A stretch of 64,000 bases of DNA from Rotaria sordida. Its lineage: Eukaryota > Rotifera > Eurotatoria > Philodinida > Philodinidae. The stretch spans positions 1 through 64,000 of the forward strand of contig CAJNOL010000119.1 in NCBI GenBank assembly GCA_905250125.1, given 5' to 3'. A program made the translations under genes and the position numbers. The first letter of the stretch is position 1, and each line of letters starts with the position of its first letter. Under the pieces are notes generated by a model. The model made no database searches. It worked only from the letters and a program-made list of their open reading frames with translations, and was not told where the DNA came from. This document shows positions 36,218-48,069 of this stretch, in pieces.

Positions 36218-38581
36218 ATATTTTTTTTTCTTTTGTTGTAAATAATAAAAATCTAAACGCTAATCTGATAACAAAATTGATTTAGCCTTCAATTTTTTAT
36301 GGGAACATTTTCTTTTGTATTTATATATCATTGACTATATGCGATGAAAATATTGTCAAGGAAAAAGCTAATTTTTGTCATTTCTATATCAGTTAATCAA
36401 AGAGAACAATAATCATAGACTATCTAATATGAATGTTTAACTTTGCATCAGTGTTATCATTCGCGAAGATAGGTAATTTCAAGTTTTAGTATATTGTTTG
36501 AAAATTCATTTTTTTTATGGAGTGTTTACTCATACACTTCTTTGTGTTTTGATTTAAGAAATTAATCAATAGATAATTGTATTTTATATTGTTCCAAAAC
36601 ACCCGATGATTCCGTTAGGACGTGCACAATAAGATTGATCCAGAAAATCTTCTGATTTAAGTGGTGATAAAATTGATGATTCAAAGATAAGTAAAGATAC
36701 ATCGATATTCTCGTCAAATTCAATGTTATAGTGATTAAACTCATTCAAGATCATTCAAAAGTAACCATTTCAACTATAAACTTATCTACTACATCAAAAA
36801 CAAGTTTCTTTAATTTGATGAAATATACGGCTATAAACTAAAACTTTTTTTTTTGTTTTACATACAAGAGTACTAACGATCAGCTAAATTCCTAGATAAT
36901 AGCACAAATATTTCAAACTAGACTCATTATGTATTTCAATTTGAGACATCAGCTGACGTGTTAGTTAAAAGATATGATAGCTTAAGTGATGAACTTATTA
37001 GTCATGGTGGTTTTGAAAATAGTATACTATATTTATTTCATCGATTTAGTATTTCATAGAAATTTAGAAAGATTAAATCTTAATGAAAAGTGTAAGTATG
37101 TTTAAATAAAAGTAGAACAAATCTTTCGGAATACCGATCATAAATAAGATTATTATTATTATTATTCATTGAAAGAATAAACACATAAAAACTTTCTTAT
37201 CTGTAATTTTACAGATCTTCTATTTTATTCTCATAGAGACTTGATATTTATCAGAAGAATTTCCCTCTTTTCTATTTATTCTAAACAAGAAAAAAAAATG
37301 AAAGAATACTTAGAGTTATAACCAAAAGTTCTGATAATGATGTTATTTCGTCTTATAGTAAGCTTTAAGAACTTATCTTCCCATATAAACTAATAGAGAA
37401 AAGAATGCTCTATATTTCTATGCCATTTAATCATACTTCAACTAATTTCATAATCGACCCGTCAATTTCGACTGTTGACTGGTATCGAATCTAAAAATTG
37501 AACCTTACAGTGCCATTCTCAGATAGATTGAGAATTTCGTGATGAATTAAAAAAGATTTCTTTCAAAATTTTTATATCGCCACAATAGTATAGTTGCCAT
37601 TTGAATGAATTAATTGAACAGTACGTCACATTCATAGTTCTAATTATATCAATAAAACAAAGAATTAACATAAAAGGTATTATCATATTTATTCAAAAAT
37701 GCATTTTCAATTGATTTAACTCTTTTGATTATCTTCTGTACTAATATATATCTATTGAAATTTGTTTTTAAATTTAAAAAAATGATTTATGAACAAATCT
37801 ATTTGAATAATATTTCATATGATATGTTATGTAGTTTTTTGTCAAAAGATCAATTTTACCAAATTGAATATTTGACCTAACTTAACTTATATTTATAAAT
37901 TTAAAACAATTCTCTGATCAATTGATCGAGATTTTCTAGATGAAATAGAATCATGATTAAATCAAACTTTCATATAGAAGAAAATAGAGTGGAAATAAAT
38001 CTATGTAAGGCAATCGCGGTCTCGAAACTTTTCATAGAGAATTAATATGAAAAATTGATCGTTTGTCTTAAAGAGATTTTTGTTGATATATTTAAATAAA
38101 TAATGAGAAATAATAAGACATTATATCATAGCAACTTAAACTAGAATAAATTTCTAAAACAAGGTCGACAATTTTTTTTCTCTAGATTATTAAATTAATC
38201 TTTGAAGAGTAAGATCAACAGATGTTTCACGATAGAATCGTTAAAAGTGACTAAATCAATATCGTTTTCGTATTTATTTTATTATTTATTCTATATAAGA
38301 TAAAACTAGTTAGAGTTGTTGATCAGTATATTAAATAAATCATAATCAATAGATAAATTAATCAATTCTTAATTAAGCCCAATATAGATCGTCTTCTTCA
38401 ATCAAATTACTAAAATTTCAATAAATAATAAAACGAATTTAAGAGTATGAACATCACTTAATGGTTTTCATTGAATAAAATATCATTTTTGCTTGTTATG
38501 TCAAAATTTAATGAAAGATCTCTCTCTCTATATATATACCTATAGAATCTCTAGAGCATTGAATTCTTATGCCTATCTTAA
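36218..38581. other. Intergenic, no gene seen
   Basis: About 2.4 kb of AT-rich spacer after the FAM124 gene; no convincing frame or repeat structure on either strand. Confidence 0.5.
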
Positions 38582-38795
38582 TTTGGGTGTGGATGTGGCT
38601 ATGGTTGTAGACCTTCCGTTTGTCCCATCGACACCCACACACATACCCCACATCCCTTGCGGCTCTCATGAACTCGAAAACTGACTTCCAAAATGTAGAG
38701 ACGAGAGATTTTTTTCTAATCCGGGTGTGTGGTGTGATTGTGAATGTATGTTTTCCTTTATCCATATTCATACCCACACCCATACCCTACCCAAA
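38582..38795. repeat. Foldback of degenerate GTGTGGGTGTGG sequence
   Basis: G-rich stretches (gggtgtggatgtggctatgg; ccgggtgtgtggtgtga) alternate with C-rich complements (cgacacccacacacatacccc; catacccacacccataccct), forming paired arms. The same family occurs at 41365-41440, 47810-48025 and 52290-52350. Confidence 0.7.
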
Positions 38796-38918
38796 TCATT
38801 TCTTCTATAATATTAATGGGTCTTAGTAAAATTTTAGTTAGACTGAAGCAGGAGAGAATAGTAGTAAAACTGAAAAGTTCATCGGACTTGTCTAGAAATA
38901 AGTGATAAATATTTGTCT

Positions 38919-39320
38919 TTAGAGTTCCTGAAAACAACCATCAGCGCAATTCATTGCAAATGATTCCGGATGCATTTGGCTTCGTGGAGCCAAACTCTTT
39001 ATGTAAAATATGTTATCAGGGTCTGCATGATCTAAAAACGTGATCAGATGCCATAGGTATAATTCACACTTTGCAGATGCATCGCCACCATGAATGTATA
39101 TTTGAAAAAGACCATCATCGGTTAGATTCGCCGGATTTATCTCTTTCAGTAAATTAATACATTGTTGATCATTAAGATTTCGTGCTAATGCAACTTTTCT
39201 CAAAGTGGAAGAAAACAATGTGAATGCAGTATCTCGACCAAGATTTAACGTATACAATATACAGTTATCAACAATATCCGATATTGCATAGCCACCTGAT
39301 TCTACTTCGATTAGATTCAT
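38919..39320 (-). CDS. Unknown 133-aa protein
   Basis: Open frame from ATG at 39320 to TAA at 38919. It begins MNLIEVESGGYAISDIVDNC and includes FTLFSSTLRKVALARNLND and GGDASAKCELYLWHLITFLD. It is a mixed hydrophobic/charged globular composition with five Cys and no signal peptide or membrane helix. Upstream on the same strand is a strong donor (ATCTAT|GTAAGT) about 70 bp before an acceptor (ATTCAG) two bases short of the ATG, which suggests a 5'UTR intron and supports a transcribed gene. Codon use is somewhat less AT-biased than neighbours, like the ART gene. Family not recognised. Confidence 0.5.
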   Translation of the reverse strand: MNLIEVESGGYAISDIVDNCILYTLNLGRDTAFTLFSSTLRKVALARNLNDQQCINLLKEINPANLTDDGLFQIYIHGGDASAKCELYLWHLITFLDHADPDNIFYIKSLAPRSQMHPESFAMNCADGCFQEL

Positions 39321-41009
39321 TTCTGAATAAATGATAAACAGGGAAACAAATTGGCTTTCTTGTTAATAAGAAAACAAACTTACATAGATTATTACTAGAG
39401 AATGTTCTTTGCTAAAATGTAAGACTAATGTCGTATTCAAAAACAAATGACGACTTCTTAAATATTCATGACTTTTTAAAAATTTAATATACGTTTTTTA
39501 TCTGACAGTGGCAAGGCATATTTATTCTTCAACAGTAAATACTTCATGTGAGATAACATCCAACAGTAAAAGATTTCTTCACATTCTACTACTTATAGAA
39601 GATAAAAATCAACAAATGTTCTAAAACGTTTTTTGAAATGTGCTAAATAAAATTATAAATAATTTTTCATCGAATGTTAATAAAATTGAAGTACTGCACA
39701 AATACTAAACATGTAATAAATCATTGAATCCGACATATAAAATATATGACACAAAAAATACTACGCTATTTCTCTTTCAAATCTAATCGCATGGCAATGA
39801 ATAATAGTAGAACTTAGCGCGATTCAGAAAGGTTATTCAGATACTTTCCCTTTGGATAAAATTTCAATAGGTGTTACCCTATTCGATTTCTAATGAAATA
39901 ATATTGTAATAAACAAAATATGATCAGTAATGCTGTTTCGTCGGTATGAAGACCATAGCAACTGCATTTGAAAAAGCCGATTAGATTTTTGGTAACAAGT
40001 ACACATTCAAGTAATATAGTACAAATTTTTCTGAATAGATGAATTCATCTCTATTTCATCACCATTCTATACCTTTGTCAGTCAAAGTTTTCTATAAAAA
40101 TTAATAAAATGTTTGTAGCTTCTGTGAAACTACATGCATATCGTTGTTACACGTTACACTGCAGCGCTTCCGTTCACTATTTGAATGTTGAAAAATTTCG
40201 TAGCGAATAGCCTTCGTAATACATCCGTTTATCAATTTGTATTCATGTAACAGTTTCTCAATGTCGTACAAAATGTTTTCTCCGTATGATTTAATATGTG
40301 TCTAGTAACAACACTTATCAAAAATATGTCAACTTATTTTCTTATTCTTGGATCAGTCCCATATCACAATCTCATGGAAAGACAAAAAGTCTTCCAATGT
40401 TGAATTCAAAATCATGATATTTGAACTGCTAAGTTGGCATCTCGATCGGTACTTTCATCAATCTCAGTTAAATCCAGTGAGATTTAATTATTGGATGTAA
40501 GTCTTGTATTAAAAAAGACAAATAATTGTACAATTTCGTTGAATAATGAGAGAGCCCTTTGTTCTAAGTTTTTAAACGGATTCTCTTATTCATTATATAG
40601 AAAAGATAAGATAATGAAATTTCACAAGGATGAATTGCTATCTGTTGTCAAAATTCTCGATATCTCTTCATCAATTATTAATCATAATTTATCCATGAAA
40701 AAACGATGCATCGTGAGCTATATCATTCGAACAAGTTTCCTTACTCATATTTATCCGTATCCAGTCTTTCTGGAAATTAATATTTAATCTCTAATGTGAC
40801 TTTGAAATGAAAAAAACAATGATAAAAGAATATCATGAAAATAATGCTTTTGTTTTAGTTGTAACACATATTATCTGTTGTTGACACAGATAAGGAGTAT
40901 ACTTTGTTTAATATTATTACACAGAAAGGTAAATTGATATAAATTCATTTTAAAGACAAAATTTGACAAAAACAAAACATTTGAATCTAACCTGTGTACA
41001 CAACCAATA
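39321..41009. other. Intergenic, no gene seen
   Basis: AT-rich spacer between the orphan minus-strand gene and the plus-strand F-box exon. A 98-codon frame at 40491 has no coding character. Confidence 0.5.
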
Positions 41010-44000
41010 ATGTCTGTCGATATACCACGAACTCTTCTCAATTTACCTATCGACATTATTTATCGAATACTAGATCATATCGATGATCTCACGATTTTGT
41101 GTTCATTCCAGAGCATCTGTACGAGAATGAATGCGATCATGGAATCATACAATCGATATCAGGTAAAACTCAAGCTGTGTATCTTTTCCATGAAAAATGA
41201 GACGTGTCCGGATTCCACGAGTCCAGAACTCTTCAAGAACTGTGAACTCTTAGAATACTAAAATACGTGATATGTCCCATTTACCAGAACTCACGGAACT
41301 CTTAGAACCCATCGAAATCTTAGAATCCTTGGAACTCTTGGAATTCTCAGAACCTATGGAAGGGTGAGACTGTGGTGGATGTAGGTGTGTATTATTCTAA
41401 CAGGAATACCAACATCTACACCGGTACCCACACACCACTCAAACTCTATCTGTAAATACGATGCGGTCAGAAACGGCAGTATAACCTGCGAGCCCACTGA
41501 GAAGTGCTGATCTTTTATTATGAAGGCAATGAAAGATTGCACCCATACAAGAGCTTTCATCTATCAGTGACGATCCATTCTAAGGATAAAATTTTACGCA
41601 AGATTCATGTCCAGACTACAATAGTCTAGGAAAGCATATCAAAAGAGATAGCCTTACCAAATAATCAATTCAATGTAACATAAACCTAACTTATTCTCAT
41701 ATACAATGCTTATCATACAAGTAAATCGTTTAGATTTCTCCAAGAAACTTCTACTAAACCGGAAATTTATCCACACTTCGTATTGATGACTCTGTATTGT
41801 TCAACATACATCGCATTCCTCCTTCTGGCGAGTTCCATGGGTTCCGTGAGTTCAAGTGTTCTATGGGTTTCGAAGAGCTCTCATAGTTCCATGAGCTCTA
41901 AGAGTTTCAAGAGTTCTAAAAGTTCCAAGGATTTGAAGAGTTTTATATTCTTGGATTCGGACCACTGCTGACGGAAGGCTCATAAAGCTGATCTGAAAAA
42001 AGGTATCGGTACATACAATGTGTAATCCTTGATTGCTTATATGGAGTATGCTGCATCTTTCGGGCGTTCCGTGAATTTCGGACACCTGGCTAGTGTGCGA
42101 TGGACGCAACAATAGGCTTTTAGAGACTATCGATTCTTCTTGAGAATAATTTATACGTGGTGAACCATTCCGTACCTTAATAGATCCTGCAGATCGTGGT
42201 AGACCCTTCTAGACCCTCAGACAGTCTGTTGATCCTTGGGAAGCTTTCAAAGACTTTGATACTCAGATGAAATTTAATTGGAGAAAAATTCTTGAAATTT
42301 TTTTATTCATATAATATCGCTTCATAGATCGGTCACTATTTTATGCGCTGAATAGAGCTTTGTAGTGTAGGTCTTCTATGAAAAGAGAAATTTATAGAGT
42401 CCTAGATGGAGATTGTTTTTCTTGTACACTAGAGGAAGAACGATGCACAGTGTGTATTTAAAAATGCATGTAAAATTTTGAATTATTTTGTAATTCATTT
42501 CTGTCAGGAATCCAATCTCATCAGAACAAAGAGTCATATTGAGAAATGGATCAATTTCACAGTTTCAAAAGATTAAAAGAAGATCAGTTTTTATCGAAAA
42601 CTTAGCTGTGAAGTTTCAAATAAAACATTTCATCAATTTTAGCTTCCTTTTTGACATTGATTTGAATCCTTGTGGTTAGCGGGCATGAGAATCAAGAAAA
42701 TTTTCGATTCATATATATTTCATTGAATTTAATATTCACCGAATATACGTAGACTGTTCAATAATTGAAAAAATATGAATTTTTTCTTAAGTTGTATTAC
42801 TGTTATTAGTTTATTATTTTTTTAATCAGAAACTATTGTAAGAAAAATCATCCACCCGTCATAATGGACCTTTCAAGTCTTTTACGTTCACCAGAAAAGT
42901 CTTCCGAATGTTACCTTTGAATTATTTTCTGCTTTTAAAACTAATGATGCCACTAAAAAATTATTCATTTGTACTTAGTGGTTAAAGATAATCTCCTTCT
43001 CATTGCAAAGTACCGAAAAATAAGTGATTTCACTTACTTCCGTTTCAACAGTTTTATTTTGTACAGTCTACGAGTTTTTACAAAATCTTAAAACAAAGTA
43101 ATCGAATGTTTCACTAGAAATGGTCTTATACTATTTCATTCTTAAATGTTCTGATTGCATTATTAAAACTTTGGTTGAAAATACAATCCTTATCTGTTCT
43201 TCAAGAGAGAAAACTGTAAGTTCTAATGCATGAAAGTGTTGTAGGTGTCTTAAGTGACTAACTTGACAATGAGTGTTCGATTTCTGGATTGTTTGGTAGA
43301 TATTAACAGTATGGAAATTGATTTATTTCTTTACAAGTTAATCTATTACTTTTTATCTGATGTTCGAAAATTATAGAGCACCAAGTTTTTCTATTTTTTT
43401 TATGGAATGCTAATAATATTTCTAATCTTTTATTCGTAGAATCTACCATAATTTCTAGCTGAAGGGCTAAAAGCATTTGCCGTTATGTTAACAGATATAA
43501 TAGACCAGTAAATCCATTTTTTTCCTTAAGTAATTTTCAAAAGTTTTTCTACGCCGTGTTTTATAGAATCAATAATTTGACTAAATAGTATCATATGTAC
43601 ACATGATAATTAATCATTATAAAGATGCAAAACAGAAAAAGCGAAATTCCTCTTATATGGATAGAAGGGTAAAGATTACTGAAATCTTCAAATGTTTCAG
43701 CCAATGTCAAATCTTTTGTTCTTCTTATTCATTATTCACTCATATATTAGAATTTTGCTTGAGTTTACTTCATAAAACAACTTTATGAAGAAAAATGAAA
43801 GTTCAATTGGAATCATACTTCTAGATTGGACAAGACATTACTATGAAACCACTCAAGGAAAGTCTCAAGCATATTGAGAAAAGTTTCAAAAAAGTTCCGC
43901 AATCTGCAGAGTTGTTTTTTTTATTATAAAATATTCATATTCCTTTAAAAATCGTAAAAATAATCCCATTTAATCATTACTTTCAGTACTGGTGAATAAC

Positions 44001-47000
44001 TTACGGTCGTCGATCATAATGCATTGATTCAGAAAAATGCATCCAAAATTTTCTTCGTGAAATTATAAAGATTGCTATACGATTGATGAACATCAACAAA
44101 TAATGAATGATTATTATCGTCATATGTATTGAGAAATTTTTCGAATAATTGTTTTAATTACAATCCTACTATTATAAATTTTATTGAGTTTCTTGTTTTT
44201 TCATTTTGGTTTTATAATCCTTGCGCACAAGAAGAGAAGGAAAAACTTCTTGTTTTATATCAAAAAAAGCTAAATATGTTCTATTTTGTTTGTCTTTTTA
44301 TTCAGTCACTCACCGCCCTTAATGTTCATAATAAACAATTGGATAAATTCAGTTTGCAACAACTCGATTGTGTCTTACCGCGTAATCCAGTAAGATTCCT
44401 TCTAACTTCGATGTATTTTCAATTCATTTTGATCCTTCTTTATAGCAAATCACGACCCTGAACCTTTCAAGCAACAACATTGATGACAGCGATATAAAAA
44501 TTATAGCAAATATGCTAGAGAATAACACAGTGAGATAAATTTCCTGTTTTCTATTAAATTTTCAACCACTTTATTCGTCCTACATACAGACGCTCACAAC
44601 ATTAAGCCTTCGAAAGAATGAGATCGGTTTTAATTTGGCACAAATTAATCGTCCCTGGAGTGGTTTTTCTTCATATGTATTATTTTACAAGCCTTTGGTC
44701 CGTGCGAGTAAATATGTAAAACTCCGCAGTGTTCTTTATTTATCAAATGCATTAAAGAAAAATACAGTTGGATAATCCATCATATTCTTCACAGTATATT
44801 TTTCTCTATTGCTTAACACAGACACTTAAAATATTGGACCTTGGTATCAATCATATTGGTACAAACGATATTTCGAATTTGATGGAAGCACTACAAAGTA
44901 ATCAGGTGAGATTCTCTCTTTGATTCTGGCTATTCGATTTATGTTATTCTCACTTGAATCTTCTTGATACAGACATTGACAACATTGGACATTTCGCATA
45001 ACAAGATACGGAGAGAAGGCGCTGAAATTATTGCAAGTGCATTAAAAAACAATATAGTAATAGAATTTTTTTTTACTGATGAACTTCTTATCAATCATTA
45101 TTGTGCGGACTAGACACTCAAAATATTGAGTATTGGTTGGAATGAAATCACCGATGAAGGCATTCAGTACTTAGCAGATGCGTTGCAAAAGAACACAGTA
45201 AAAGAAAATTTATGGATTTAGTTTATGATTTATCTGATTTTTCTCCATAGACGCTTACAGAACTTCACCTTCAAAGGAATGACATTAATAATAGAGGTGC
45301 AGAACTTTTAGCAATTGCATTGTTGTGTAATTCGGTAAGAAACAGTTTTGTGAAACACGATCTGAAAGGAGTGTTAAAGTGTATAGAGTAGAAAATTTAT
45401 TTCTACTCTATCTCTACCGAGTGTTTTTTCATAGGTTTACTATTTATTGTTTCAACATATCCTACTTATAGACACTTACGACATTGGATCTTTCTGAAAA
45501 TAAAATCGGAGCCACTGGTATTGAGCATCTAGCAAATGCATTGCTAAAAAACAAAGTAAAAAAGAATACTGATCAATATTATCTCTATTGCTGAAACTAG
45601 GGAATCAAAACTCTGAATCTTTGTGACAATGAAATCGGTGTCAATGGTGCAAAACATATAGCGAATCTATTAGAGAATAATTCAAAACAGCAAGCAAGTC
45701 ATGCATCCATCTCGTATGTCTTATACATTTCTTCTAATGTAGACATTAACAGCATTAAATATTGGTTGGAATGAAATTGGTGCGGAAGGTGTAAAATATC
45801 TTACGAATGCGTTAAAATACAATACTGTGAGATTAGTTAACTATCAAGCTATTCTATATTTATACACATTAACTTTATTACAGACGCTTACATCTCTGAA
45901 TCTTGGTTGGAATAAAATTGGTGATCAAGGTGCTCGATACTTGATTGATATATTTCAGAAAAATTCGGTATAATTTTGTTCTTCAAAAATTCTATTGTAA
46001 ATTTTCCTTTTGTAGACTCTGACAATGTTGAATGTTGAACAGAATGATATTGAAGATGAAGGTGCACAACACATTGCGAACGCACTAAAGAATAATTCCG
46101 TATTAAAATGTTCTTTCTGGTTTATCTGATATTAAAATTTATCTTTTCCTTCAGAATTTTTCTGAGTTAAATCTTAGCTGGAATTCAATACAAAGTATGG
46201 GTATTCAATCTTTGGCGAATGCATTACAAAAAAATTCGGTGCGATTGATTACACTTTAAAATTTCTCATTCATAGTTTTATTGTTCTATTAAGATATTGA
46301 AAACATTGCATTTTAGAGGAATTGATTTCATAAGTCAAGACGTGCAAAGCAGAGATGAGCGAGCCAGCCAAAAAGTCACACCGCCACCGCCCCGTCCCGT
46401 CCCGTTGATAAAGTTTCGCACCGTCACCGTCCCGCCTATTCAACAATAAAACCGTCACCGCCCCGCCCCGCCCCGTCTAAAGTCTGTCGTCAGAAGTCAT
46501 TTATTCATGAAATTTTTAGTAACTTTTCATAATTACTATTATACTTCCTGAGATAAAAAGGCATAATTTAAATACAGGGTGACTTACATATAATGACATG
46601 ACAATAAGAAATTTAAATGGCTCTACTTCTGTTCATGCAAATGGGCTCATTTTTTGGTTGGTAACAGAACTCTCCTCAATTTTTTTCCGTTTGAATAATG
46701 TAAGTAAATCAAACTGTTAAGTATTTCAGTTGACGTCAACAAAGCAACTTCACTAGTTATCAAGTAAAAAAACCACATATGAAATATTGTGTAGATGATT
46801 TTTAGTTATCATTTGACAGAATGACTTGAAAAAATTCAAACAAATCTTCTAAACGATACTACATTGATGTACATATAGAAAACTTTCTGGAGTAGCTACT
46901 TTGAATACTGGAACTAGTGCTTGATAACTAAAACGCGTATCTGAAAGCCTTTAGTTACCCAGTTGGCAAGTTTTCAACAAAAATCAGTGTTCCACGTCTG

Positions 47001-47731
47001 AGACTTCGAAACATTGTAATTGCTAACTTTCAAATTGACTGGTTGAGAAATTTCTCTCAATGTCATCCATATAGTATCATTCAGCAGATTTATTTGAATT
47101 TTTTCAAGTCATTCTGTCAAACGACAACTAAAAGTCATCTACATAATATTTCATATGTATTTTTTTACTTGACAACTAGTAAAGTTGTTTTGTTGACGTC
47201 AATTGAAACACTTAACAGTTGGATTTATTTACATTATCCGAATGAAAAAAATTGAATCCTTTTGAATGACCAGAAGTAGAAATATTTAAACTTCTTGTCG
47301 TTATGCTATTATTTATAGGCCACCCTGTATATAAAGATTAAATTTCGAAATAGAAAAAAAATAAACATTTAAGAAAAATGTTAAAAAAAACTCAATATTG
47401 CCAAGGGGCGGGGAAACCGCAAGATCTTGCGACGCAGCGTCACCGCCCCGCCCCGTCAAGTTTCTGCACCGCCCCGCCGGTGGGGCGGGACGGGGCGGGG
47501 CGGTGCGGTGTGAAACCGCGGCTCGCTCATCTCTGGTGCAAAGCTTGACAAACGCTCTATTAACTAATTCTGTAAGACAACATCGATTTTTATGTCTTTT
47601 ATTCTACATTTTTTGTTTTCTTAAAGACACTCACACATCTTGATTTATCGTTAACTCGTGTCAAAGATGCTCCAAGAAACATGCTTGAAACATTGTTGAA
47701 TATCAATAAGACAGTTACTGTGCTAATATGA
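41010..47731 (+). CDS. F-box / leucine-rich-repeat protein, 16 exons, interrupted by a transposon
   Basis: Exon 1 (41010-41162) encodes an F-box: TLLNLPIDIIYRILDHIDDL and ILCSFQSICTRMNAI. After a 3.1-kb gap come LRR exons: 44306-44389, 44446-44529, 44590-44766, 44822-44905, 44973-45056, 45114-45197, 45251-45334, 45472-45555, 45601-45693, 45743-45826, 45884-45967, 46016-46099, 46155-46238, 46294-46349 joined to 47544-47571, and 47627-47731 (stop). Twelve are exactly 84 nt, phase 0, one 28-residue repeat each (TLTTLxLxxNxIGxxGAxxLANALxxNT), the ribonuclease-inhibitor-like LRR type. Without insertions the product is about 511 aa. F-box proteins recruit substrates to SCF ubiquitin ligases through such repeats; the target is unknown. 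A hAT-like element in exon 15 brings TAA at 46447, removing the last one and a half repeats. Joining exon 1 to the LRR exons is inferred from known bdelloid proteins of this form. Confidence 0.8.
41163..44305 (+). other. 3.1-kb presumed intron between F-box and LRR exons
   Basis: Begins with a good donor (CAG|GTAAAACT) and ends with TTTATTCAG. The first kilobase is an inverted minisatellite with GTGTGGGTGT-like sequence; 42100-44300 is AT-rich with no recognised gene. It is far longer than the other introns of this gene (45-140 bp), so an inserted element or a gene boundary is possible. Confidence 0.5.
41180..41960. repeat. Inverted degenerate minisatellite (about 10-bp unit)
   Basis: The left arm (41195-41355) is built of variants of gaactcttag (gaactcttcaagaactgtga, gaactcttagaatac, ggaactcttggaattctcag). 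The right arm (41825-41960) carries the complement (gagttccatgggttccgtga, gagctctaagagtttcaaga, gttccaaggatttgaagag). The outer blocks gtccggattccacgag and ttggattcggac also pair. The middle holds gtggatgtaggtgtgt at 41375-41392 with its complement at 41411-41434. Confidence 0.7.
46350..47535. mobile_element. Non-autonomous hAT-like transposon inside an LRR exon
   Basis: Terminal inverted repeats are cagagatgagcgagcc (left) and its exact complement (right), flanked by the 8-bp duplication GTGCAAAG at 46342-46349 and 47536-47543. An 8-bp duplication and CAGAG- ends fit the hAT superfamily. Subterminal regions of about 100 bp are made of GC-rich tandem motifs (caccgccccgtcccgtcccg on the left, ggcggggcggtgcggtg on the right), in sharp contrast to the AT-rich surroundings; such arrays bind transposase in hAT elements. 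No transposase is encoded. Excluding a nested 754-bp MITE, the element is about 430 bp. Removing it and one duplication restores an exact 84-nt exon. Confidence 0.92.
46575..47328. mobile_element. TA-flanked mariner-type MITE nested in the hAT-like element
   Basis: Flanked by TA at 46573-46574 and 47329-47330. Left end cagggtgacttacatataat; right end reversed cagggtggcctataaataat. The arms stay similar over 250 bp or more, including taatgtaagtaaatc against taatgtaaataaatc, aactgttaagt, ttgacgtcaac, atgaaatatt and gacttgaaaaa. CAGGGTG- ends with TA duplication are typical of the Tc1/mariner group. No transposase frame. Confidence 0.88.
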
Positions 47732-47809
47732 GAAAGTTGTTTAATGAAGCTTTCATCTTTTAATCATCAAACTTGACAGACGAAAACTTTTCCACTTAAT
47801 AAACGAGGA

Positions 47810-48025
47810 TGTTGCTGTGTGGGTGTGGATAAAGAAAAAATTCATTCACACCTACACATTCACACCCACACCCTATTTATTAGCAAGACAATATGAATAT
47901 TGGTATCGAAAAACTGTCATCAATAAAATAAAACCATACAAATAATAAATGATCAGGGTGTGGGCGGGTGCGTGTAGTTGTGAGTCTAGAAAGGAGTATC
48001 TCACACCCACATCCACACCCTGGAA
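47810..48025. repeat. Two foldbacks of degenerate GTGTGGGTGTGG sequence
   Basis: gtgtgggtgtggat at 47817 pairs with cacctacacattcacaccca at 47849 onward. agggtgtgggcgggtgcgtg at 47955 pairs with ctcacacccacatccacacc at 48000-48019. Same family as at 38582-38795. Confidence 0.75.
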
Positions 48026-48069
48026 AAACTAGTGTTTGTGGTAGAAGTGACACCTTTTGCTCAATGACA

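Noticed and set aside
36562..36744. 60-codon minus-strand frame, considered as a copia-like fragment
   Set aside because: No reverse transcriptase, integrase or gag motif could be identified.
38493..38826. Several overlapping frames on both strands with His/Thr/Pro
   Set aside because: They come from the GTGTGGGTGTGG foldback, not from a gene.
47398..47643. 81-codon frame with Arg/Gly/Pro-rich start
   Set aside because: Arises from the GC-rich subterminal array of the hAT-like element running into LRR exon sequence.
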